Shown piece by piece: positions 1-9,026 of a DNA stretch of 64,000 bases. Position 1 is the stretch's first letter. Every line of letters starts with the position of its first letter. A model generated the notes under the pieces. The model searched no databases. It saw nothing but the letters and a program-made list of their open reading frames with translations, and was not told the DNA's origin. Made by a program: the position numbers and the translations under genes. Source of the DNA: a virus. Location of the stretch: positions 1 to 64,000 of IMG/VR virus record IMGVR_UViG_3300030107_002093. One strand, 5' to 3'.

Positions 1-1
1 T

Positions 2-259
2 GATGCTCAGGATTTGAGAGAGAAGGCCAGATACGGAACTAGTGATGAGATGTTCCAAGAATGGATGGCATCAAATCCAGATTCATTTCCAGATGGTTCC
101 GAGTTAGATGAACACTCTCGCAATGAAATGCAAGCAGGTAGACATGCTATGCTAGAAGGTGCATGGGGTAGACAAGGTGGTTATGCTGGGGTGGATAGAA
201 GACTCGATGAAATGCATCCTGACCCCCAACCACAATGGCAACAAGATTTACAACAGTAG
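2..259 (+). CDS. Unknown protein, 5' end cut by window edge
   Basis: The reading frame is open from base 2, so the gene very probably starts outside the window. An internal TTG at 14 is the first possible start seen. The visible 85 residues are acidic and polar, with several Met, Trp and Gln residues, and end in a Gln/Pro-rich tail. There is no recognisable domain, signal peptide or membrane segment. It stops 9 bases before the next gene's ATG and shares its direction, so it belongs to the same virion-type operon. I do not recognise a function. Confidence 0.6.
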   Translation, partial: DAQDLREKARYGTSDEMFQEWMASNPDSFPDGSELDEHSRNEMQAGRHAMLEGAWGRQGGYAGVDRRLDEMHPDPQPQWQQDLQQ

Positions 260-268
260 GTGGATAAA

Positions 269-1735
269 ATGAGTTGGTTTGACATTCTCAAGGATATGAG
301 GGAAGACCTTGAGCAAGCCACTAGAACAGTAGACACAAGCAACCCCGCCGCAATAAGAGATGAAAGACTAGCAGACGAACAGGCCTATGCTCAAGCCAAC
401 ACACCTCCCCCTGCTATGACTGTTGGTAGTCAAGTGCCGGGAACAATGCGAAGAGCAGGGCAATATATTGCAGACAAGACGGCTCCGCTTAGTGCGAATG
501 TTAGACAGACCTTGCAACAAGGAACAGATGCGGCAGTGCAAACTGGTAGAAACATCATGCATGATGTAGCAACAGGGGCCAGAGGAACGGCAAGTCAAAT
601 TGGCAGAGGTGTTCGGAATATACCACAAAACATCGTGCAAGGTGCTAAGAATATGGCTCCAACCCCTACTAACATTGCGAGTTATCACCAATCCGCATCA
701 CCCGTCAAGAGTAAAAGAGGGGCAACTAGAAACGTTGGTGAGTCAGAGGAACAATTTCAAGAGAGGGTATCACAAATGGAAGGTAGAAATCAACCAATAC
801 TCAACGAAGAAGGGGCCAACTATCAGCAGTGGCTTAGAGAGAAGGGATATGCTGACACTGCTGGGAAGGCAAAGGCAAAGAATATCATAAGGGACTGGAC
901 TGGATTTGGTGGAACTAAGAAACCCACTGAATCACAGAGGAGAGAACATCTAGCGGAATACGAGGCACATATGCAAGAGCAGACTAAAGACCCAAATTGG
1001 CAAATGAGTAGAACACAAGAGGTAACTGACCCTGCTACATTGGAAAGCATTGACAGGCGAATAGGAGAAGTAGAAGATAAGTTTGAGACTCGCCTAAGAG
1101 ATGCTAGTGCTGAGGACAGAGTAGATATCCAACGTGAGAAGAACAACGCATTAGCAGAACTGAATCGCAAGAAGATAACTGGAACCGGGCAATCGACAAG
1201 GGAAGAAGTTGAAGCCGAAAGAGAGAGACTACACCCATACGAGAAAGCACCACCAAAGGAAAAAGATGGGAAAGCACCACCAAAGGAAGAAGAAGGACTA
1301 TCACAGAATGTGAAAGACCAATTGAGCAGTGCCGAGCAATGGGATGCGGGTAATTGGATGGGTGAAGTGAAGGATGACGGACAGACTACTTTTGGTAATA
1401 TAATGTCAGATGGCTCACAGGAATCTGGAGCCGCTAAAGCGGCGAGAGAAGCCAGAGAAAAGAAGGAAGCGGACAACGCGGAGAAAACGAAAGACAATAC
1501 CGTTCAAACTAGACTTGGTAGAGATGCGAAAGGGAGAAGACTGCCGGGATATGGTGGAAAGATACCAAAAGGCAAACTATCGGATTTCAGGTTAGATGAA
1601 GGACAGGGCTATGGTGAATTCAAAGACGGTGGAGAAGGTAATGTTGCTGAACATGAGGAACTAGTAGCAGAGAAAGATAAGGAGAAGAGAGAAGCAATCT
1701 CTGGTAAGCAAACAGGATTAGGTGACTTCTCATGA
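269..1735 (+). CDS. Virion-associated candidate with MSWFDILK N-terminus (488 aa)
   Basis: I start this gene at ATG 269 rather than GTG 260. ATG 269 sits behind a GGTGGA ribosome-binding site and gives the N-terminus MSWFDILK, shared with several neighbours. The rest is hydrophilic, rich in Gln, Glu, Lys and Arg. Residues about 60-135 form a Thr/Gln/Ala-rich amphipathic stretch, and the middle and C-terminal third are highly charged, likely coiled-coil and disordered, with a repeated KAPPKE element around residues 330-345. No enzyme motif is visible. The stop overlaps the next start (ATGA). It could be an internal or ejected virion protein; that is inference from location and the shared tag. 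Confidence 0.8.
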   Translation: MSWFDILKDMREDLEQATRTVDTSNPAAIRDERLADEQAYAQANTPPPAMTVGSQVPGTMRRAGQYIADKTAPLSANVRQTLQQGTDAAVQTGRNIMHDVATGARGTASQIGRGVRNIPQNIVQGAKNMAPTPTNIASYHQSASPVKSKRGATRNVGESEEQFQERVSQMEGRNQPILNEEGANYQQWLREKGYADTAGKAKAKNIIRDWTGFGGTKKPTESQRREHLAEYEAHMQEQTKDPNWQMSRTQEVTDPATLESIDRRIGEVEDKFETRLRDASAEDRVDIQREKNNALAELNRKKITGTGQSTREEVEAERERLHPYEKAPPKEKDGKAPPKEEEGLSQNVKDQLSSAEQWDAGNWMGEVKDDGQTTFGNIMSDGSQESGAAKAAREAREKKEADNAEKTKDNTVQTRLGRDAKGRRLPGYGGKIPKGKLSDFRLDEGQGYGEFKDGGEGNVAEHEELVAEKDKEKREAISGKQTGLGDFS

Positions 1736-2388
1736 TTACGAGAAAGAGATGCGCACTTTGCAATCACGAAGACCGTGACCAATTTGAACAGGACTTGGAG
1801 AGCATTGCCATATCTCCCGATGAGTTGGACAATAGGATGAACTGGCCTAGTGGCACATCCTCAAGACATCAGAGGAATCACATGGCTGGCTACACCAATG
1901 CGTCTAACCCACGATGCAAGATTTGCATACACCCAATCAGAAGCGAGATTGAGAAACAAGTTCACGATGGGGCAATGACACCAACGGTTGCGGCTGAGGT
2001 TGTCGGTTGTTCGGAAGACCAGATAATGAGGCACATGAAGCACCACTTGCAACCACTAGTCCAACAGTCAGCCGCTCAACTAATCGCACAGAAGGACGTT
2101 GACGAGATTGGAGTCCTCAGCAATAACATCGGAAGGTTGGAGACAAAGGTGGATGAGTTGTTCGCACAGGATGGTGTAGACCCCAAGTATATTGACTCAC
2201 TAACCAAGTTGGCAAAGGAGATTCGTGAGAGCCTGAAGTATCTAATGGAGTTCAAGGGCAAGTTAGTCCACAAGAGGCAAGACACTATTATCGTTCATCA
2301 GATGCAAGTAATCAAGGAGGTTCTAGCACAGAACCACCCTGAAGTATGGTTAGATGTAAGAAAGCAAATGGAGGAGAAGATGCAATGA
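1732..2388 (+). CDS. Zinc-knuckle/helix-turn-helix protein, candidate small terminase subunit
   Basis: This 218-residue protein has two cysteine pairs in its first half: CALC near residue 8 and CKIC near residue 62. Each is followed by histidine-rich segments (HQRNH, HMKHH). The second pair leads into a predicted helix-turn-helix (about 70-105) with the pattern of an Ala-rich helix, a Val-Val-Gly turn and a recognition helix. The C-terminal half is a long helical or coiled-coil region. Small terminases of many tailed viruses pair an N-terminal DNA-binding HTH with a coiled-coil oligomerisation region, and this gene precedes TerL in the same operon. The role is inferred; another DNA-binding regulator is possible. 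It overlaps both neighbours by ATGA. Confidence 0.55.
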   Translation: MITRKRCALCNHEDRDQFEQDLESIAISPDELDNRMNWPSGTSSRHQRNHMAGYTNASNPRCKICIHPIRSEIEKQVHDGAMTPTVAAEVVGCSEDQIMRHMKHHLQPLVQQSAAQLIAQKDVDEIGVLSNNIGRLETKVDELFAQDGVDPKYIDSLTKLAKEIRESLKYLMEFKGKLVHKRQDTIIVHQMQVIKEVLAQNHPEVWLDVRKQMEEKMQ

Positions 2389-2681
2389 GTTGGAAGGATA
2401 TAGTGAAAGCGAAGAAGGTATATGCCGATAGGAAATACAAGTTGGGATACCTGCTTTGTAGAAATAACTGCATAAGGCCTGTAGAAGAGGGCCAAGAATA
2501 CTGTGCATGGTGTGGTGATAACTTTGATTATCAGGTTCCACCACCAAAGGGATTCAAGTTCGACAAGGAGCCACCGAAGGAACACAAGGAGGCAAAACTC
2601 GGATGGAATCCCCCTTGGGTTCCAAAGAAACTTCATGAGAAAGCCAAGGATGATGCTCACACTCTAATGTATGGAAAGTGA
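2385..2681 (+). CDS. Small zinc-ribbon protein with MSWKDIVK N-terminus (98 aa)
   Basis: The start at ATG 2385 overlaps the previous stop (ATGA) and yields the shared MSWxDI[LV]K N-terminal peptide; an upstream in-frame ATG at 2346 would remove that match. Residues about 25-48 contain four cysteines (CxxxC, then CxxC), consistent with one zinc ribbon. The remainder is rich in Pro, Lys and Trp, with no membrane segment. The tag plus a zinc ribbon in a very small protein suggests a virion-packaged or assembly-associated binding protein, but no family is recognised. Confidence 0.7.
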   Translation: MSWKDIVKAKKVYADRKYKLGYLLCRNNCIRPVEEGQEYCAWCGDNFDYQVPPPKGFKFDKEPPKEHKEAKLGWNPPWVPKKLHEKAKDDAHTLMYGK

Positions 2682-2682
2682 T

Positions 2683-3243
2683 ATGATGAATAGGGAAGAA
2701 ACGCTACATAAGAAAATGAGCAAGGTTGCTCAAGTAGCGCGATTCATCAAGAGGAACTTACCTAAATGGAAAGTAGTTGAAACCATACCAGATAGGGTGC
2801 ATGGAGGCATAGTAAGATATACTGAAGCGAATCCTTCTGAACAACATGACCCTAAAAACGAGCCACATCAGATTAGTCTACCAAGTAGTCCCGCAGTGAA
2901 ATGGAAGGCTTGGTTAAAACAACAACTAGCACCTGCATTGGAAAAGAATGCGGAAGAGATAGGAGTTGACGGACAAATGAGAAGTCGATACAGAAATCAA
3001 GGAGGTTACAAATTGGCAAGTGATAATAAAGAAAGCAAAACATGGTTCAGTGTTCTGAAACTGGAAAAGGAAAATTGGGAAAGTTCTGAGGGTAGTAGAG
3101 GAGAACCTACACAAGACTTCCCTGATGACGATAAGTTCTGGGATTCAGTTGCAGAGACTGACGAAGAAGAAGAAAAAAGAACGAGAGAAGAAGAGTTAGT
3201 GGAAGAAAACAAACGCATTGACCGAGAGAATCGTGGTGAATAA
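2683..3243 (+). CDS. Unknown charged protein (186 aa)
   Basis: Possible starts are ATG 2671, 2683 and 2686. I chose 2683 because it follows the previous stop directly with an AAGTGAT element ahead of it. The N-terminal third is basic (helical, KxxKxxKRNLPKWK-like). The C-terminal third is very acidic, ending in a Glu/Arg-rich helix. It lacks the MSW tag found on its neighbours on both sides. No known domain is seen. It is co-directional with the surrounding virion-type genes. Confidence 0.65.
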   Translation: MMNREETLHKKMSKVAQVARFIKRNLPKWKVVETIPDRVHGGIVRYTEANPSEQHDPKNEPHQISLPSSPAVKWKAWLKQQLAPALEKNAEEIGVDGQMRSRYRNQGGYKLASDNKESKTWFSVLKLEKENWESSEGSRGEPTQDFPDDDKFWDSVAETDEEEEKRTREEELVEENKRIDRENRGE

Positions 3244-3244
3244 G

Positions 3245-3763
3245 ATGAGTTGGTTTGACATATTGAAGAGTCCACCGCCATACCCCAAATCTTCGGAGAA
3301 TAAATTGGGATACTACTATGATGAACTAAGACCAGTGACGAAGAAACAAGTGGATGCGCATTGGGAACAGAACGAACTTCCAGAAGAGATGAAGGAACGC
3401 AGGGTATGGGCTACAACTAACAGGCATCAGGTAGGGAAAGGTGGCTATAGAATAGAAGGATATGACCCTAGTAATGCAAAGGACATGGAGACACTGAGAG
3501 GAGTCATGGGTCGTGGTCGTGCATTGGAGAGGGGTAAGGATAAGGACAATGTATACCCTTCTAATAAACTGAGCAAAGACCTGAGACAAATCTTCGATGA
3601 CAAGATGGCACAAGACGAGGATTGGGTTATTCAACAAGTGAGAAACAAGATAAGAGCCTTCGATAACAAGGGCTTCAAGTTTAGCACACAAAACCTAGCC
3701 ATCTTGAGACAGAATAATGCTGAACCAGATGTGATAAGATTTGTTGAGGATAAATTGAGGTGA
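3245..3763 (+). CDS. Unknown protein with MSWFDILK N-terminus (172 aa)
   Basis: ATG 3245 follows a GGTGAAT ribosome-binding site and gives MSWFDILK, identical over eight residues to the genes at 269 and 9027. An upstream alternative at 3218 would bury the tag and overlap the previous gene by 26 bases. The body is hydrophilic and mostly helical in appearance. A YRIEGYD segment near residue 65 resembles YRIEGFD in the 649-residue protein encoded at 26759-28708, a weak hint of a shared element. The C-terminal 50 residues look like a small all-helical domain. Function unknown. Confidence 0.75.
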   Translation: MSWFDILKSPPPYPKSSENKLGYYYDELRPVTKKQVDAHWEQNELPEEMKERRVWATTNRHQVGKGGYRIEGYDPSNAKDMETLRGVMGRGRALERGKDKDNVYPSNKLSKDLRQIFDDKMAQDEDWVIQQVRNKIRAFDNKGFKFSTQNLAILRQNNAEPDVIRFVEDKLR

Positions 3764-3767
3764 TACA

Positions 3768-5414
3768 ATGACATGGCATACTGTTCTCAAAGGAAGACCC
3801 TTCTTGACTAAAGACGAGGTTAAATTTGCTGGACAGGCCACAGCCGCTCAAATGGCTTCTATCCCAATGGAGATTGAAGATAGCGTCAAGAGCAAGAAGC
3901 AACTGACTAGGCTAATCAACAAGATACAGAGGTATGAGGGTGAGGAGTTTGAGGAGAAATTCCAACAAGCAGGTTGGGACGCATCAGATAGAGAGGAGAT
4001 TCTAGAGTTGCTCAATAAAACAAGAGAAGAATTAACTCAGCCAACAAAGGACAATCAACCTCACATTGCTGATAAGATTCAAACGTTCTTGGATGGTAAC
4101 CATGATGCTCTATTGGAACTCATAGAAAGGAGCAAGATGAAGGGATTGGCTTCTGCTATTCAACAATGGAACAAGAAAAACGGGGATGAACTACGCGAGT
4201 ATCTGAAGGACAAGCCCGACCTTGCTGAGAAATTCAAGAAGGTCTTCAAGAGATTAGAATCCGTAGAGGAGAGGAAGAAGCAGGTATCACCTGATGCAAT
4301 CGGAGATGACTTGGTATACGACTATGTGAAGATGATAGTAAATGACCTGAAGTTACCAACTAAAGGGGATGAGATTAGACTAGGAAAAATATCCTATTTG
4401 CCTATCACCCACTCACAGGGAAATCTTGCGATAAAGGTCTATGGGTTAGCCCCTAACCAAGGTGGGAATTTACCACCTGCCACTGCATATATTCTGAAGA
4501 ACGAGGATGTAGACCTTGAGCAATTCCTCGCAGTTGCAGATACTAAGACAAGCACGAAGAAAGAAATCATATTGAATCGATTGAGAAGTAGCAAAGTTGG
4601 AGGAGCCATACAGGATGCATGGGACAATAGCGAAACACTTAGTGGATTTGAGAATACAATTGCCGCAGATAGGAATCTCACTAAGGACTTCAAGGAACTA
4701 ATGGAAGCCCTTGGAAGTGAGATGAAAGTAGAGGATATCACTACAGAGGTTAAGTTCTCCATTCCCACACAAGCCTATGAGAAGATGATGGCAGTAGATT
4801 ATGATGACTCATTGAAGGTATACGGCATTAATTCCGAGGATGCTCTTGAGGAGATGATGGATGAGCATGAGGAAGACCTCGCTAGTTTCAAGGAGAAGGT
4901 ATCTGGGTTCTATAGGCCAGTTGATGGAGAAACAAAGAAAAGGCTAGAGAATTCTGAAGTCCTAGAGGATGAAGGAATAGAACTATGGGATTCTGAAGGA
5001 CGCTTGAAGGAATTATCTTCTAGCATGGCAAGCGGTAAGGCATTCCCACAATATCTGCAAACCCTCGCAGAAGCAGAGAGTCCGAACAAGATAATCCTAG
5101 AAGCGGCAGAGGGAAATAAGAACCAAGTGATGATAGGAGATTTCGTCCTATACATGATTAGAATAGAACAAGTGTATGAGGATAGAGACAGTGAGGTAAA
5201 GGAAGCAGTTTACCAATACACAGTAGAGCAAAGTGAAGAGAATAAAGAGAGACTAACCGAAGCATTGTCTTCTACTCAGTATGGTAAAATCAGAACTGCC
5301 TTCCTTGAGGCGATAAAGAAAAAGATGTCAGAGTTGCTAAGTGATTACAACAGTAATTATCTACATGAGAAGAACACGGTAGAGCCGTTGGAGTGGTTGT
5401 GGGAGAGAACATGA
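3768..5414 (+). CDS. Large unknown protein with MTWHTVLK N-terminus (548 aa)
   Basis: An AGGTGATACA element precedes ATG 3768. The N-terminus MTWHTVLKGRPF is a conservative variant of the MSWFDILK tag. The protein is acidic and predicted mostly helical with several coiled-coil-like stretches; a short Gly/Pro/Asn-rich, more strand-like section lies around residues 205-250. No catalytic motif or membrane segment is seen. The stop overlaps the next start by ATGA, implying translational coupling with the 944-residue protein that follows. Possible roles are an internal head protein or an ejection protein; both are inference from size, tag and location. Confidence 0.75.
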   Translation: MTWHTVLKGRPFLTKDEVKFAGQATAAQMASIPMEIEDSVKSKKQLTRLINKIQRYEGEEFEEKFQQAGWDASDREEILELLNKTREELTQPTKDNQPHIADKIQTFLDGNHDALLELIERSKMKGLASAIQQWNKKNGDELREYLKDKPDLAEKFKKVFKRLESVEERKKQVSPDAIGDDLVYDYVKMIVNDLKLPTKGDEIRLGKISYLPITHSQGNLAIKVYGLAPNQGGNLPPATAYILKNEDVDLEQFLAVADTKTSTKKEIILNRLRSSKVGGAIQDAWDNSETLSGFENTIAADRNLTKDFKELMEALGSEMKVEDITTEVKFSIPTQAYEKMMAVDYDDSLKVYGINSEDALEEMMDEHEEDLASFKEKVSGFYRPVDGETKKRLENSEVLEDEGIELWDSEGRLKELSSSMASGKAFPQYLQTLAEAESPNKIILEAAEGNKNQVMIGDFVLYMIRIEQVYEDRDSEVKEAVYQYTVEQSEENKERLTEALSSTQYGKIRTAFLEAIKKKMSELLSDYNSNYLHEKNTVEPLEWLWERT

Positions 5415-8245
5415 CATTAGAACTACTACTCAAGGAGAAGCCCAAATGGGTTAGGAAGTTCCTCTTGGAGGATAAGCCAACCTTCCTGAATAACGTGGTA
5501 GATTACCTCAATCAGGTTGACCCGGAAAAGGAGGCCGAACATACTAGGGAAACCTCTGGTAAAATCGTGAGAGAATTCCGCAAGGAGATTACACCTGAAG
5601 AGTTCTGGGAAGTAGTGGAGGATGACCAAGTAACTAGTGAGGTGTCTACCAATAGGATGTTCCTAATGAGAGAAGGTGACATCACACTACAAGGATGGAT
5701 GTTTGAACTGCTCGCTGATTCCGAGAAGGAGCAAGAGACAGAGGCTCAAGCGGATGTAGTGGCTCAACAACTCAGAGAGAAATACCCATCATTAGGCAGA
5801 CTCAGAAACGAGAACAAATACATCATGTTCGTTCTGTCTAAATTGAAGAGACTTTCAACTAAGGGCAAGGCTAGTGCGGTAGTTACCGAGGCAACCACCA
5901 AGACGGAGAAGGTTCTGAGGAACTTCAAAGCAGAGGGGAAGAGGCTCAATCTTCACATGTTCCTATCTGGTGAAGTCCCATCTCTGAGGAACCTACAGAT
6001 TGTCGGTGATACTAGCCCTAGCAAACTGAAGACATACAAGAGAGTCCTAGAGTCTGAGAAGGACAGTAAGTTGAGGAGTCGTATGGCTCCCTTAGTATCC
6101 TATTTGTCTAATTACATTCAAGGCGACATGCCGTATTACGAGGCTGACAAGTTGGATGCTGACAAGTTAATCGGCAAATTGGACTTGAAGTTCCTATCGC
6201 GTAGAGAGGAGATATACGACTACTGGCAGGGAATCCATGAGCAAGAATTCGCAGACCTGCAAACCGCAGTCAAGGATTTCACTGACGCATTGGAAGGATT
6301 CGATTCTGAGAATGAGAGACTGAATGACCTTATCAAGAAGATACAGGACTATGCAAAGGAATTCGACCAGTTCCCACACAGTATGCAATACACATTCCAG
6401 ATGAAGCCATTCAAGATGCAAGACCATGTGGATAAGAGAGACAAATACACCATACTCTTTGAGCGTTGGATGACCATATCTCAGAACCTCGGAAGTGGTA
6501 GGTATTCACAGAAGAAACTGATAGAGGAATTGAAGGATGAACTAGGGCCACTTGGAATAGGAAGCGCGGCCTTCAGACGAGATGAAGAAGGCAAACCCAT
6601 ACGAGGAGATAATGCTAGTGATGATTTGGGAATGGATGAGGCAGGGTCGCTATCTGGCCCGGAGCAGTTATCACCATTGGAAACTGAGGATATCTTAGAC
6701 GATGAAGCGGCAGTTACAGGAAAGGGAAAGTTCGATACTGAGATTTCCCCACCCACAAGGATTTCTGAGGAAGCAAGAAGCAATATGCAAGAGAGAAGCA
6801 GACTCGGTAGGAAACTCAAGAACCTAATGCAAGATGTCGAAGTAGACCCTCTATTCTACTATGTCTTCGCTCCCCAACAGAACAAGGAGAACAAATACGA
6901 GGCATGGTTGGACACACCTGTTTTCCTGAAGGAAATGAGGAGGCTCACAAGGAATTTCGCAATTGCCGGAGCCAAATATACAGTCGACATAGGTTCCGAG
7001 TTGTCGAACCACATTGATAGGCTAATGCAACAGGCCGCTACTACTAGGAAGGAGTATCATCTTCCTGTCTCAAACAAACTGATTATGATGATTGAGGATA
7101 GAGAGTTGTGGAACGAACTCGATGAGGACTCAAGGAAGATGCTGAAGGACTACAGTAGCAATGTCGAAAACATCACTGATTTCCTAGAGACTGTTGGTAG
7201 GATGATAGACAGTAGTGAGAATGAAATGGAGAGACTATCGAGTCCGGTTAGCACTACTGTGAGCAGTGAGAAGGACAAGGAGGGGAGGACTATTTCCCCA
7301 ACCATGTCAACGACTCATTTCGGCTCATCTAGAACGGAATCATTCGTAGATGAACTCGGCAATCTAAAGGAGGACTTCAATAAGATGCTGGATGCTATCT
7401 TTGAGTATTACGTTAAGCCCGTCAATAGCAGATACAGACCATTCGATGACCCAATCGCCTTCGGTGACAGAGGGGAATTAGGCTCTGCCATTGATTTGTT
7501 CAAGACTCTTGCACAAGACAATCGAAACGCGAATGCCTTCTTCATGCTACTATGGGCTGAGAGCATAGGACAAGGCGGGATAATAGCACCCAAGCAGTTG
7601 AACAGAATGACTGCCGCCTTGAAGGAATTAAGCACACCATCAAAGTTCAAGGATATGGAGCGTTTGAAATCTTCGTTGAGAGGATTAATGAAGGTCACTA
7701 ATCAAATTATGTCAGTTAGTGGGGAATCATTCAATGACGCTTTGGAAATTGAAATAGGGAAGTGGTTCCATGACTTCCTCCAGCGAAACAACAAACCAGA
7801 TGTGCAGTTCCCTAGAGGGACTAGTGTGGCTGAGTTGGCAGGTAGATGGGAGAAGAGCGAGATATACCCAATCGAAGCAGTTCAATTATACTTGGAGAGA
7901 AGCCAATCAGTCTATGATAAGGCTGGTATGAGTGATGAAGTCAATGCATTCAATTCCGCAATAGATGATATGAACATAGTCAAATCGAATGATGTCCCAG
8001 TGATAGAGGTTCATGATACCATTCGTAAGATGATGGGCAAGCCTGTCTATCACAATACTTCAAAACTCGATAACTTCAACCACATGGAATCTGCTATAGA
8101 TATCATGGAGAAGGAATACAACGTTGAAGTTACGGCTAGTGAGATAGAAAACATAGTCAACGATATTGACTCTATGGAAGGTCTAAGCAAGAGACACGGC
8201 ATTCCATCTGAAAGCGTCTATTTCCTAAAGGCGACTTTCAGGTGA
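5411..8245 (+). CDS. Very large helical protein, candidate internal virion protein (944 aa)
   Basis: The start is placed at ATG 5411, overlapping the previous stop (ATGA). GTG/ATG alternatives further upstream lie inside the neighbour. The N-terminus MTLELLLKEKPKWV keeps the LLK part of the shared peptide but has lost the Trp at position 3. The body is long, highly charged and almost wholly helical in appearance, with a low-complexity acidic linker around residues 385-450. No enzymatic motif is recognised. Large helical proteins encoded in a head operon upstream of TerL are often ejected or internal head proteins in tailed viruses; that parallel is inference only. Confidence 0.75.
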   Translation: MTLELLLKEKPKWVRKFLLEDKPTFLNNVVDYLNQVDPEKEAEHTRETSGKIVREFRKEITPEEFWEVVEDDQVTSEVSTNRMFLMREGDITLQGWMFELLADSEKEQETEAQADVVAQQLREKYPSLGRLRNENKYIMFVLSKLKRLSTKGKASAVVTEATTKTEKVLRNFKAEGKRLNLHMFLSGEVPSLRNLQIVGDTSPSKLKTYKRVLESEKDSKLRSRMAPLVSYLSNYIQGDMPYYEADKLDADKLIGKLDLKFLSRREEIYDYWQGIHEQEFADLQTAVKDFTDALEGFDSENERLNDLIKKIQDYAKEFDQFPHSMQYTFQMKPFKMQDHVDKRDKYTILFERWMTISQNLGSGRYSQKKLIEELKDELGPLGIGSAAFRRDEEGKPIRGDNASDDLGMDEAGSLSGPEQLSPLETEDILDDEAAVTGKGKFDTEISPPTRISEEARSNMQERSRLGRKLKNLMQDVEVDPLFYYVFAPQQNKENKYEAWLDTPVFLKEMRRLTRNFAIAGAKYTVDIGSELSNHIDRLMQQAATTRKEYHLPVSNKLIMMIEDRELWNELDEDSRKMLKDYSSNVENITDFLETVGRMIDSSENEMERLSSPVSTTVSSEKDKEGRTISPTMSTTHFGSSRTESFVDELGNLKEDFNKMLDAIFEYYVKPVNSRYRPFDDPIAFGDRGELGSAIDLFKTLAQDNRNANAFFMLLWAESIGQGGIIAPKQLNRMTAALKELSTPSKFKDMERLKSSLRGLMKVTNQIMSVSGESFNDALEIEIGKWFHDFLQRNNKPDVQFPRGTSVAELAGRWEKSEIYPIEAVQLYLERSQSVYDKAGMSDEVNAFNSAIDDMNIVKSNDVPVIEVHDTIRKMMGKPVYHNTSKLDNFNHMESAIDIMEKEYNVEVTASEIENIVNDIDSMEGLSKRHGIPSESVYFLKATFR

Positions 8246-8249
8246 TTAG

Positions 8250-9017
8250 ATGGCAGAATTCCAAATGGCAGGGCCAATATCAGAAGATGAAGTCAAAGCA
8301 CGTTTTGCAGAACATGGCATAGATTACGAAACTAGAGCAGAGAGATACGAGAAACTCAACGGCACTCCCTTTGCTACGATAAACCCGAACTATTGGATAG
8401 CGTATTATCCAACAGTGGAAGAGGGCAAGCCATTGGCTGTTCAAGGCATCGGAGGATACAAGGATATCTATCTTCTAACTGGGTTGGTAAGCCACGCGGC
8501 GGAATCTGGTCTTAGCGAGGAAGAGACAAAAGGTGCTGGTAGTTGGATATCAAACAAAGTGATTGACATGCACAGCAACAAGCCAATCGTAGGAGCGGCA
8601 AAACCAGCCGGAGTTGGTGTGTTTGATAGACAAGGATTCCAGCCGATACAATTCGACTCAAATAACAAAGTCATTAATCAAGATGACATTCCTGATGACA
8701 TAAGGGAGGTCTTCACAATGTTGGAGAACGAAGGAAGTAAGACAACCGCAATCAGGAAACTCTACTACAAGCCTGTTGCCAAGTGGTTCTACAAAATCAA
8801 GAAGTTCGACCCCGCAAGACAGAGGGAACGATTGATGCAAAGGGTGCAAAGTAGTTCACAAAGGGACATCCAACCACAAGAGGAGAAGGAAACCTGTCAG
8901 ATTTGTGGTAGTGATAAGTTCTCATTCAATGGTCAGATGAAACCCATGCAAGACGGTAAGAAAGTCTGCAAGTTATGTGAGAGGAGATTCTATTCAACAC
9001 CGTCAAGTGCGGCATGA
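8250..9017 (+). CDS. GNAT-like domain plus C-terminal zinc ribbon (255 aa)
   Basis: An AGGTGATTAG element precedes ATG 8250. Residues about 45-135 have the outline of a GNAT N-acetyltransferase fold. A WIAYYP strand and a long IYLLTGLVSH strand are followed by a Gly-containing turn before a helix, then a segment ending VFDRQGFQPI, which matches the usual LYEKxGF end of GNAT domains. The acetyl-CoA loop (Q/RxxGxG/A) is degenerate, so activity is doubtful. Residues about 215-245 carry CxxC and CxxC pairs forming a zinc ribbon. Target unknown; it could be a structural descendant rather than an enzyme. Confidence 0.5.
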   Translation: MAEFQMAGPISEDEVKARFAEHGIDYETRAERYEKLNGTPFATINPNYWIAYYPTVEEGKPLAVQGIGGYKDIYLLTGLVSHAAESGLSEEETKGAGSWISNKVIDMHSNKPIVGAAKPAGVGVFDRQGFQPIQFDSNNKVINQDDIPDDIREVFTMLENEGSKTTAIRKLYYKPVAKWFYKIKKFDPARQRERLMQRVQSSSQRDIQPQEEKETCQICGSDKFSFNGQMKPMQDGKKVCKLCERRFYSTPSSAA

Positions 9018-9026
9018 GGTGTTAGT

